Below, piece by piece: positions 54,987 to 64,000 of a stretch of DNA of 64,000 bases. Every line of letters starts with the position of its first letter. Position 1 is the first letter of the stretch. A model generated the notes under the pieces. The model worked only from the letters and a program-made list of their open reading frames with translations. It was not told where the DNA came from and searched no databases. Source of the DNA: Paenibacillus phyllosphaerae. Its GTDB lineage: Bacteria; Bacillota; Bacilli; Paenibacillales; Paenibacillaceae. The position numbers and the translations under genes are program-made. The stretch is from assembly GCF_014192105.1 (NCBI RefSeq), contig NZ_JACHXK010000005.1, forward strand, positions 428,808 through 492,807, written 5' to 3'.

Positions 54987-55202
54987 ATGAAAGAAATTGC
55001 GATTTCGACCGAGTATATTGCCCTTGGCCAATTTTTGAAGTTAGCAGATTGCATCAGTACCGGCGGGGAAGCGAAGTTTTTCTTGCAGGAGAACGAAGTC
55101 ATTATCAACAACGAGCCCGATAACCGCAGAGGCCGGAAGTTATACGCTGGCGATCAGATTGAAGTAGGCGAATTCGGCAAGTTCACAGTTGTTAAACGTT
55201 AA
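54987..55202 (+). CDS. yaaA: S4-domain protein YaaA
   Basis: 71 aa, S4 RNA-binding fold: YIALGQFLKLADCISTGGEAKFFLQENEVIINNEPDNRRGRKLYAGDQIEV. Conserved between dnaN and recF; probably ribosome-related. RBS GAGGAG. Confidence 0.95.
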   Translation: MKEIAISTEYIALGQFLKLADCISTGGEAKFFLQENEVIINNEPDNRRGRKLYAGDQIEVGEFGKFTVVKR

Positions 55203-55252
55203 TTGCGTTATCGGTAACGCAAAAGGCCCGAGGCGGGCCGGGAGGTTCCAGT

Positions 55253-56362
55253 GTGTACTTAAATTCCATTCAACTGCAGCATTACCGTAACTACGAGCAG
55301 CTGGAACTTGCGACCGACAGCCAGGTGAACCTGTTTGTCGGTCCGAATGCGCAGGGCAAGACGAATCTGCTGGAATCGATCTTTGTCCTGGCGCTTACGA
55401 AGTCACATCGGACGAGCAAGGATAAGGAGCTAATTGGCTGGCAGTCCCAGAATGCGCGGATACGGGGCGAAGTAGAGAAGCGCTACGGCAAAGTGACCCT
55501 TGACCTGAGTTTATCCGGCCAGGGGAAGAAGGCTAAGATCAACGGGCTCGAACAGCGGAAGCTGAGCGATTTCGTTGGCGCCCTCAATGTCGTGATGTTC
55601 GCGCCTGAGGATCTCGAAATCGTAAAAGGAACGCCGGGCATACGCAGACGGTTTCTCGATATGGAAATCGGACAGGTGCAGCCCGGTTATTTGCATACGC
55701 TCGGCCAATACGCGAAGGTGCTTGTCCAGCGCAACAACTACTTGAAATCGGCAACACCAGGCAGCGTCAATACAAGCATGCTTGATATATGGAATATGCA
55801 GCTTGCTGAGTATGGTGTTAAAATCATGAAAAAAAGGGAAAACTTTATTTATAAACTACAAAGATGGGCCGAGCAGATCCATGCTGGCATCACGGGCGGC
55901 TCCGAGGAGCTGACAATTGTCTACCGCCCCTCCTTCGATACGGACGGGGAGAAAGAAGAATCTGTTTTATTCGATCAATTTATGATAAAGTTAACACAGG
56001 TAAAGGATCAGGAACTGCGCAGGGGGATGACGATGGTTGGCCCCCATCGTGACGATATTGCCTTTTTCATTAACGGCAAAGAAGCGCAGGTATACGGGTC
56101 CCAAGGTCAACAGCGGACAACGGCCCTATCGCTGAAGCTTGCGGAGATCGAGCTGATCCACGAAGAGATCGGCGAGTATCCGCTTCTGCTGCTGGACGAT
56201 GTCCTGTCAGAGCTCGACCAGAACCGGCAGACACAACTTATCGAGACTTTCCAGAACAAAGTGCAAACGTTCGTTACGACGACCGGACTTGAGAGCGTCA
56301 ATATCGCCAAGCTGCACGATTCCCGAATCTATGAGGTACGGGACGGCCAGGTTGTGCGGTAG
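55253..56362 (+). CDS. recF: DNA replication/repair protein RecF
   Basis: 369 aa, SMC-like ATPase: MYLNSIQLQHYRNYEQLEL, Walker A GPNAQGKTNLLES, signature SQGQQRTTALSLKLAE, Walker B LLLLDDVLSELD. GTG start with GGGAGG. Loads RecA at gaps. Confidence 0.98.
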   Translation: MYLNSIQLQHYRNYEQLELATDSQVNLFVGPNAQGKTNLLESIFVLALTKSHRTSKDKELIGWQSQNARIRGEVEKRYGKVTLDLSLSGQGKKAKINGLEQRKLSDFVGALNVVMFAPEDLEIVKGTPGIRRRFLDMEIGQVQPGYLHTLGQYAKVLVQRNNYLKSATPGSVNTSMLDIWNMQLAEYGVKIMKKRENFIYKLQRWAEQIHAGITGGSEELTIVYRPSFDTDGEKEESVLFDQFMIKLTQVKDQELRRGMTMVGPHRDDIAFFINGKEAQVYGSQGQQRTTALSLKLAEIELIHEEIGEYPLLLLDDVLSELDQNRQTQLIETFQNKVQTFVTTTGLESVNIAKLHDSRIYEVRDGQVVR

Positions 56363-56407
56363 CGGCGCTTCTGCCACTACTATTGTTTCAGCCAAGGAGG
56401 CATAGCC

Positions 56408-56656
56408 ATGTACATTCATTTGGGTGGGGAAAAGATCATTCGCGCTGCGGAATTGGTGGCGATCTTCGATATTTCCATTGAGCAATCCTCCAAGCTGTCC
56501 AAGCAGTTTGTAGCACAGGCCCGGAAACGCAAAGACGTAGAAGTGATAGGCGAAGAAGAAGCGAAATCGATTGTTGTGACGGAACACAAAATCTACTATT
56601 CGCCGATCTCGTCCTCCACGCTTAAGAAGCGATCGCATCATTTTGCGACAACATAA
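56408..56656 (+). CDS. remB: RemB/YaaB, DUF370-type biofilm regulator
   Basis: 82 aa: MYIHLGGEKIIRAAELVAIFDI...KSIVVTEHKIYYSPISSSTLKKR. The C-terminal YSPxSSSTLKKR is characteristic of YaaB/RemB. Regulates matrix genes in B. subtilis with RemA. RBS AAGGAGG. Between recF and gyrB as usual. Confidence 0.95.
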   Translation: MYIHLGGEKIIRAAELVAIFDISIEQSSKLSKQFVAQARKRKDVEVIGEEEAKSIVVTEHKIYYSPISSSTLKKRSHHFATT

Positions 56657-56726
56657 TAGAGCAAAACATGAAGCGAGAGGCCCCAAGCCTTGCGAGAAGC
56701 CGGCGCTGGTATGCCTTATAGACTAA

Positions 56727-58688
<1,962 letters not shown>

Positions 58689-58738
58689 ATAACGAACCGC
58701 TGCAGCGATCGTGTAGGCGCAGTAATTCAAATGTGGAA

Positions 58739-58776
58739 GAAGCCGATGGGTTACAGCGCCCAGCCGGCTTCTTTTT
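58739..58776 (+). terminator. Terminator of gyrB
   Basis: GAAGCCG and CGGCTTC (7 bp, 19-base loop with partial inner pairing) followed by TTTTTG. Confidence 0.8.
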
Positions 58777-58787
58777 GCATGTAGGTT

Positions 58788-59555
58788 TTAGCTTCTTTTT
58801 TTCTTGCGCGTGAAACGGCCGTAGTGGACACAGTAGCGATGGATTTTACGGAAGACGGCAGAGTCGCCGATTTTGCGAAAAATATACGGGTCCGGCAACG
58901 TGTTCACTTCCAGCACCCAAGGCTTCAGCCTCCGGTCGACGGCGATGTCGATTCCGATCTCTTTTAGCCCGGGGTAGCTCCCTTGCAGCTGTTTGGCGAT
59001 TTCGGTTCCGAGCAGCTTAAGACCAAGCTGGAATTCGGCGTACTGGCTTCCAGTTGTATGCGGACTCATCAGCGTCCCGACGGACATAAGCGTACCGCCG
59101 CTGTGGTAGTTGGTCACGATTTTCTCCGGATGGGACAAGCGGCCGATAATGCCGGTCGTCTCCCACTGGTTCTTCGGATTTTTTTGGACCATGACCCTAA
59201 TATCGAATCTTCGCTTGTGATACTCGAGCAAGTGAATGCCGCGCTGAATCAAATATTTCCGTTTGCCGATGACATGAGACAGAGAAACGGCCATACCCTC
59301 GAACGTCGAGAAAGTATGTTTTTTGGTGCCGAGCTGGTAGCTGAATTCGCTGTCGGACAATTTGCTGGAACGGATAACCCCTGTTCCGAATGTCCCTTGG
59401 TCAGGCTTGATGTACACCATGCCGTGCTCGTTCAGCATGTTTTTCAACGTTTCCGTGCTCCAGAACACCGTTTCCGGAACATGACTGGCTAATGATTCCG
59501 ACTTCAGCAGGGCTTTTGTTTTTGCCCATTTGCTTCGTACCCTCTGGATAGACAA
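58788..59555 (-). CDS. YheC/YheD-type spore coat-associated ATP-grasp protein
   Basis: 255 aa. ATP-grasp features: MVYIKPDQGTFGTGVIR, RRFDIRVMVQKN, GIDIAVDRRLKPWVLEVNTLPDP. Family members (YheC/YheD) lie on the spore coat and are proposed to make a peptide-like compound. It points leftward between gyrB and gyrA, against both. Start uncertain: TTG at 59555 with GGCGGAG upstream is favoured over TTG at 59573. Confidence 0.85.
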   Translation of the reverse strand: MSIQRVRSKWAKTKALLKSESLASHVPETVFWSTETLKNMLNEHGMVYIKPDQGTFGTGVIRSSKLSDSEFSYQLGTKKHTFSTFEGMAVSLSHVIGKRKYLIQRGIHLLEYHKRRFDIRVMVQKNPKNQWETTGIIGRLSHPEKIVTNYHSGGTLMSVGTLMSPHTTGSQYAEFQLGLKLLGTEIAKQLQGSYPGLKEIGIDIAVDRRLKPWVLEVNTLPDPYIFRKIGDSAVFRKIHRYCVHYGRFTRKKKRS

Positions 59556-59985
59556 GGTCGCTCCGCCTTTCAAAAAGATAAGGATGCTAGAAGGAAAGCA
59601 AGCAAGACAAAGAGACGAAAATAATGATATAATATTAGGGATAATGCCTATTTTGCGTTCAAATTTATCCCCGTTTTAGTGTATGGTGCACGTCGCTCCG
59701 ACGAGAGGGCTTGAACCTACGTTAATAGCCTGTCGGGATGAATACCCGTATAGCAAGGCACAGTCATTGTCGGGATGGTTTAAGACGATCCGTATAATGA
59801 GCATACTGTAATGTTAACTTGTTCATTTGCGAGATGAATGTGAGGCTCCTAACAGAGCTTCATCAACATATAGCGCCCGCTAGTCAGAACTTGCAGCAGC
59901 TGCTGTATAGGTCTGCTTGCGACGCAAGCTTGGGGCTTTTCACGTTTGAGGCGGCCAGGCGGCGCAGAATTTTAGGAGGTTTCCG
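59556..59985. other. 430-bp interval upstream of gyrA
   Basis: Contains a promoter at 59604-59633 and then a roughly 345-nt leader without a coding sequence. A small hairpin GCTTGC-gac-GCAAGC lies at about 59917-59931. I saw no terminator or riboswitch pattern in it. Confidence 0.5.
59604..59633 (+). promoter_or_regulatory. Candidate promoter of gyrA
   Basis: AAGACA (59604-59609), 18 bp, consensus TATAAT (59628-59633). Confidence 0.6.
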
Positions 59986-62481
59986 ATGGCGGAAGAACAA
60001 CATTCGCAGATTCATAACCGCGATATTGGTACCGAGATGCGCGATTCGTTTATGGACTATGCGATGAGCATCATCGTGAGCCGTGCCCTTCCCGATGTCA
60101 GGGATGGACTTAAGCCGGTTCACCGCCGCATTTTGTATGCGATGTCCGAACTAGGCATGTCACCAGACAAGCCGTTCAAGAAGTCAGCGAGGATCGTTGG
60201 CGAAGTTATTGGTAAGTACCATCCGCACGGCGACACTGCCGTCTATGATTCGATGGTACGGATGGCTCAAGACTTCTCGCTGCGTTATATGATGGTCGAA
60301 GGCCATGGCAACTTCGGTTCGGTCGATGGCGATATGGCAGCGGCAATGCGTTATACCGAGGCGCGCCTATCGAAGATCGCTATGGAGATGCTGCGCGATA
60401 TTAACAAAGAGACGATTGATTTCGTCCCGAACTATGACGGGGAAGAGCACGAGCCTGTCGTACTGCCGGCGCGGATCCCGAATTTGCTGGTTAATGGCGT
60501 ATCCGGTATTGCCGTCGGTATGGCCACCAATATTCCGCCGCATAATTTGAGCGAAGTTATCGATGGGGTACAAGCATTAATCAAGAACCCGGATATTACG
60601 CCGATCGAGCTGATGGAGTTTATTAAAGGACCGGACTTCCCTACCGCGGGTTTTGTCATGGGCCGGGAAGGTATTCGCCAGGCTTACACTACAGGCCGTG
60701 GATCGGTGACGATGCGTGCCCGTACCTTGATCGAGGAGAATGGCGGCAAAGCCCGTATCGTCGTTTATGAGCTCCCTTACATGGTCAACAAAGCGCGTCT
60801 GGTCGAGAAGATCGCAGAGCTTGTTCGCGAGAAGAAAGTCGAAGGCATTACGGACCTTCGCGACGAGTCCGATCGTAACGGTATGCGCGTCGTCATCGAG
60901 CTGCGCCGTGACGTCAACCCGAACGTCGTGTTGAACAATCTGTACAAGCAAACGCAGTTGCAGACCAACTTCGGAATCAATATGCTCGCGATCGTCAACA
61001 AAGAGCCGCGCGTTTTGAACTTGAGAGATACGCTCTATTACTACTTGCAGCACCAGATCGAGGTTATCCGCAGACGTACCGAGTACGATCTGAAGAAAGC
61101 CGAAGCCCGCGCGCACATTCTCGAAGGGTTGCGCATTGCCCTTGATAATCTTGATGAGGTCATCGCGCTGATCCGTGCTTCCAGAACGACGGATGAGGCG
61201 CGCGAAGGGCTCATCAATACGTTCGCATTGAGTCATGATCAGGCGCAGGCGATACTCGATATGCGTCTTCAACGCCTCACCGGCTTGGAGCGCGAGAAGA
61301 TCGAAGCGGAATATGCCGAACTGCTCAAGAAGATTGCCGAGTACAAAGCGATTCTTGCCGACGAGCAGCTGGTGCTTGAGATCATCAGCGAGGAACTCAA
61401 TGAAATCAAGGAACGCTTTGGCGATGAACGCCGCACGGAGATTACGCTGAGCGATGAAGAGATTCTTGACGAGGATCTTATTCCTCGTGAGGATGTCATT
61501 ATCTCCATTACCCATTCCGGGTATATTAAGCGTCTGCCGGTTACGACTTACCGCAGCCAGAAGCGCGGGGGCAAAGGTATTACCGGTATGGGAACGAAGG
61601 ATGACGACTTTGTCGAACATCTCTTTGTATCCAATACCCACCATTACCTCCTGTTCTTTACGGACAAAGGTAAAGTGTATCGCCTGAAGGCTTACGAAAT
61701 TCCGGATCTTAGCCGTACGGCACGCGGAACGCCGATCATCAACCTGATCCAGATTGAACAGGGCGAGACGGTGAACGCAGTCATTCCGGTTGAAGCATTC
61801 GAGCCGGATCGTTATCTGTTCTTTGCGACCAAAGAAGGGGTTGTGAAGAAGACGCCTCTGGATGATTACTCCAACATTCGTAAGGTTGGTCTGATTGCGA
61901 TCAATCTGCGTGAGGAAGATGCCCTCATTGGCGTTAAGCTGACAGATGGCAATCAAGAGATCATCATGGGTACAAGCCAGGGCATGTCCATCCGCTTCCA
62001 AGAGCAGGACGTCCGTTCGATGGGCCGTAGCGCAACAGGGGTAAAAGGTATCCAGACTGACGATGGCGACTACGTGATCGGCATGGATGTAATTGTTCCG
62101 GATCATGAGGTGTTGATCGTTACGGCCAAAGGCTATGGCAAACGGACGCCAATTAGCGAGTACCGGGTTCAGACACGCGGCGGTAAGGGCATTAAGACGC
62201 TCAATGTGACCGAGAAGAACGGAACGGTTGTTGCGCTCAAAATCGTTCAGAGCGATGAGGATCTCATGATTATGACCTCCTCGGGTACGATGATTCGGAC
62301 AAGCATGGACGGCATTAACACCATGGGCCGTAACACAGTCGGCGTTAAGCTGATTCATATCCGTGAAGATGATGCGGTAGCTACCGTTACCCGTGTAGCC
62401 CGCAGCGAAGAAGAAGCAACGGATGAAGAAGAAGGCGAAACTCCGGAAGAAGGATCGGCACCGGCGGAATCGGAAGAATAA
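59986..62481 (+). CDS. gyrA: DNA gyrase subunit A
   Basis: 831 aa. Catalytic Tyr123 in MRYTEARL, quinolone region [19 protein letters not shown], GyrA box QKRGGKG, six-bladed C-terminal pinwheel with repeats, and an acidic tail ([23 protein letters not shown]). RBS TAGGAGG. Quinolone position 83 (E. coli) is Thr84 here, not Ser. Confidence 0.98.
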   Translation: MAEEQHSQIHNRDIGTEMRDSFMDYAMSIIVSRALPDVRDGLKPVHRRILYAMSELGMSPDKPFKKSARIVGEVIGKYHPHGDTAVYDSMVRMAQDFSLRYMMVEGHGNFGSVDGDMAAAMRYTEARLSKIAMEMLRDINKETIDFVPNYDGEEHEPVVLPARIPNLLVNGVSGIAVGMATNIPPHNLSEVIDGVQALIKNPDITPIELMEFIKGPDFPTAGFVMGREGIRQAYTTGRGSVTMRARTLIEENGGKARIVVYELPYMVNKARLVEKIAELVREKKVEGITDLRDESDRNGMRVVIELRRDVNPNVVLNNLYKQTQLQTNFGINMLAIVNKEPRVLNLRDTLYYYLQHQIEVIRRRTEYDLKKAEARAHILEGLRIALDNLDEVIALIRASRTTDEAREGLINTFALSHDQAQAILDMRLQRLTGLEREKIEAEYAELLKKIAEYKAILADEQLVLEIISEELNEIKERFGDERRTEITLSDEEILDEDLIPREDVIISITHSGYIKRLPVTTYRSQKRGGKGITGMGTKDDDFVEHLFVSNTHHYLLFFTDKGKVYRLKAYEIPDLSRTARGTPIINLIQIEQGETVNAVIPVEAFEPDRYLFFATKEGVVKKTPLDDYSNIRKVGLIAINLREEDALIGVKLTDGNQEIIMGTSQGMSIRFQEQDVRSMGRSATGVKGIQTDDGDYVIGMDVIVPDHEVLIVTAKGYGKRTPISEYRVQTRGGKGIKTLNVTEKNGTVVALKIVQSDEDLMIMTSSGTMIRTSMDGINTMGRNTVGVKLIHIREDDAVATVTRVARSEEEATDEEEGETPEEGSAPAESEE

Positions 62482-62515
62482 GACGTGAAGAACAAGGCAG
62501 ATGGGGGCTTGGAAG

Positions 62516-63601
62516 ATGGCAACGGTAGCAGTCACGCAAGTTAAGCTAGGAGATAAGCTGACGGAAGATGCATTGACTCCGCTCGGCAGCGTCCTTTTCC
62601 ACAAAGGTAAAGTCATTACTGGGCGAGAACTGGACATTCTGCAAGCTTTTCTCGTGCCTACCGTTACCATTGAATCCGAGGCTCCGGCTGAGGAAGAAGA
62701 GGTCAAGCAGTCAGGCAGCGCAATCGCGAAGGGGGAGCTGCCTGCCGTTCAGACAGGCCTAACCGAGCAATACGGTTTGACGGTGAAACTGCTTAAGCGT
62801 GTCTACAGCCAGACAATGAGCGGACAACTGATCCCTGTTCTTGATCTGCGCAACCAGATGGAAGCACTTCTCGCCCATATTGACGACTATCGAATACTCA
62901 ACTTCTCGCCGCTTGTCGTACAAGATGACGATTATATTCAACATAAGAGCGTCATGTCGGCGATGAGTTGTTATTTGCTCGCACAATGGGTGGGGCTTCC
63001 TAAGAAAGATTGGATGCCGGTTGCTTTGGCGGGACTGCTTCATGATATCGGCAATGTAAAGGTAGATCGGGCAATATTGGAGAAGCCGGACTCTCTTACG
63101 TTAAGTGAGGTTGAGGAGATGCGGCGCCATACTGTATTGGGCTATCAGTTGCTGAAGAATGTAGCTGCGCTTAATGAAGGCGTGAAGCTAGCTTCGCTGC
63201 AGCATCATGAGCGCGTGGACGGGAGCGGTTATCCGCTTGGTATTATGGGGGACAAGATTCATCCTTATGCCAAGATTGTCGCGATAAGTGATATCTTTAA
63301 TGCCATGACCATGAAGCGGGTCTATCGCAAGGCAGCTTCGCCTTATTTGGTACTAGAGCAGATCCAGAAGGATTCGTTTGGCAAGCTTGAGCCTGCCTAT
63401 GTTCAGATCTTCATCGATAAAGCTACGCAGTTCCACAACGGTACAATTGTGCGCCTTAGTGATGACCGTATTGGAGAGATTGTATTCTCCGATCGCAATC
63501 ATCCGACTCGTCCGTGGGTATCGGTCAATGGAACCATCGTAAACTTGACTAACGAGCGACAGCTGTACATCGAAGAAATCATGTCGCGTAATGATAAGTA
63601 G
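62516..63601 (+). CDS. HD-GYP domain protein (probable c-di-GMP phosphodiesterase)
   Basis: 361 aa. N-terminal DUF3391-like part (about 1-60), then HD-GYP: HKSVMSAMSCYLLAQW, LLHDIGNVKVDRAIL, HHERVDGSGYPLG, ISDIFNAMTMKRVYRKA. HD and GYP residues are intact. GGGGG is 8 bases before the ATG at 62516; another ATG lies 15 bp earlier. Directly after gyrA, before rrn, as in Paenibacillus. Confidence 0.9.
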   Translation: MATVAVTQVKLGDKLTEDALTPLGSVLFHKGKVITGRELDILQAFLVPTVTIESEAPAEEEEVKQSGSAIAKGELPAVQTGLTEQYGLTVKLLKRVYSQTMSGQLIPVLDLRNQMEALLAHIDDYRILNFSPLVVQDDDYIQHKSVMSAMSCYLLAQWVGLPKKDWMPVALAGLLHDIGNVKVDRAILEKPDSLTLSEVEEMRRHTVLGYQLLKNVAALNEGVKLASLQHHERVDGSGYPLGIMGDKIHPYAKIVAISDIFNAMTMKRVYRKAASPYLVLEQIQKDSFGKLEPAYVQIFIDKATQFHNGTIVRLSDDRIGEIVFSDRNHPTRPWVSVNGTIVNLTNERQLYIEEIMSRNDK

Positions 63602-63624
63602 CCGTATTCTCAAGCGTGAATATT

Positions 63625-63686
63625 AGATCTGTGCTTTATGACAATAGGCCATTTTAAGGCTGTCATAGAGCACGGATCTTTTCTTT
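63625..63686 (+). terminator. Terminator of the gyrA/HD-GYP transcript
   Basis: A 19-bp stem (63625-63643 with 63661-63679, two G-T pairs) and 17-base loop, then TTTTCTTT. It insulates the rRNA promoter. Confidence 0.9.
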
Positions 63687-63707
63687 GAAGAAAGTTATAA
63701 AAAGTGC

Positions 63708-63737
63708 TTGCAATTAGTTTAATACCTATGATATATT
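63708..63737 (+). promoter_or_regulatory. rRNA operon promoter
   Basis: TTGCAA (63708-63713), 18 bp, TATATT (63732-63737), in an AT-rich region. The leader to 16S is about 210 nt. Confidence 0.75.
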
Positions 63738-63780
63738 ATAAAAGTCGCCGCTGAGCAATACGGCAGACATTGAGAAATCT

Positions 63781-63830
63781 GGTGAATGCTGCATTCCTGA
63801 TCTCGCGATCATGAACGCAAACCAATCACC
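63781..63830 (+). repeat. Hairpin element, copy E (rRNA leader)
   Basis: GGTGA, ATGCTGCATTCC, tip stem TGATC-TCGC-GATCA, TGAACGCAAACCAA, TCACC. Both stems perfect and different in sequence from copies A-D. Confidence 0.85.
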
Positions 63831-63831
63831 G

Positions 63832-63850
63832 TTTGTTCCTTGAAAACTGA
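63832..63850 (+). promoter_or_regulatory. boxA antitermination element
   Basis: TTTGTTCCTTGAAAACTGA resembles the boxA consensus TGYTCTTTGAAAA of rRNA leaders. Confidence 0.8.
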
Positions 63851-63908
63851 ACAATGAGCGATATGTTTTATAGCTAGTTAAGTAATGAGCTAACAAGCTT
63901 CTTTACTT

Positions 63909-63952
63909 GATGGAATGCTGATCGACCTTCGGGTCGCTCAAACCAATCCATC
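63909..63952 (+). repeat. Hairpin element, copy F (abuts 16S)
   Basis: GATGGA, ATGCTGAT, tip stem CGACC-TTCG-GGTCG, CTCAAACCAA, TCCATC. Shortened internal strands; UUCG tetraloop. It ends exactly before the 16S 5' end. Confidence 0.8.
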
Positions 63953-64000
63953 TTTTATGGAGAGTTTGATCCTGGCTCAGGACGAACGCTGGCGGCGTGC
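63953..64000 (+). rRNA. 16S ribosomal RNA, 5' end (cut by window edge)
   Basis: TTTTATGGAGAGTTTGATCCTGGCTCAG..., the universal 16S start; only the first 48 bases are in the window. Confidence 0.97.

Overview
The window looks like the replication-origin region of an endospore-forming Bacillota chromosome of the Paenibacillaceae type (Paenibacillus or Cohnella-like). The evidence is the gene order rpmH-oriC-dnaA-dnaN-yaaA-recF-remB-gyrB-gyrA, the leftward series rnpA-yidC-jag-mnmE-mnmG-rsmG-noc-parA-parB, sporulation genes (yyaC, a YheC/YheD-type coat gene), an HD-GYP gene directly after gyrA, and moderately GC-rich coding DNA. The genus assignment is inference.

Layout. (1) 1-16 kb is accessory: a broken lipoprotein gene at the edge, a 5'-nucleotidase-type phosphoesterase, TerC, a DUF6157/DUF3021/LytTR/serine-hydrolase cluster, YciI, a divergent SDR/MerR pair around a palindromic operator, a nucleotidyltransferase, YceI, an ECF sigma factor with a duplicated-domain partner, and an AT-rich ABC-F gene. 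(2) 13.5-25 kb, leftward: rlmH, a CxxH/CxxC mini-protein, htrA and the complete walR-walK-walH-walI-walJ cell-wall control operon, then an M23/LysM/G5 envelope protein. (3) 25-38 kb: purA, dnaB, rplI, gdpP, a DUF2232 protein, an amidohydrolase, a CBS protein, an LCP protein, rpsR-ssb-rpsF and yjzC. (4) 38-39 kb: a gene-poor 0.9 kb and a tRNA-Ser(CGA). (5) 39-51.6 kb: DUF951, DUF3343, yyaC, DUF4446, a cysteine desulfurase, parB/parA with two perfect parS sites, noc, rsmG, mnmG, mnmE, jag, yidC, rnpA, rpmH. (6) 51.6-64 kb, rightward: oriC (DnaA boxes on both sides of dnaA plus DnaA-trios), the dnaA-to-gyrA replication block, an HD-GYP protein and the start of an rRNA operon. Apart from a few small genes, transcription diverges from oriC.

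The least explained signal is a family of six short (44-53 bp) intergenic hairpin elements at 14626, 16509, 16567, 34417, 63781 and 63909. Their outer and tip stems differ in sequence but keep pairing, while the two internal-loop strands (consensus ATGCTGCAT and CGCAAACCAA) are conserved. Two copies lie in the rRNA leader, one ending exactly at the 16S 5' end. Other notable items are a perfect Fur box overlapping a good sigma-A promoter with no gene downstream (14.5 kb), a long gene-free stretch ending in an orphan terminator (38.2 kb), an amidohydrolase lacking its metal-binding HxH, and a cysteine desulfurase/DUF3343 pair without selenium genes nearby.
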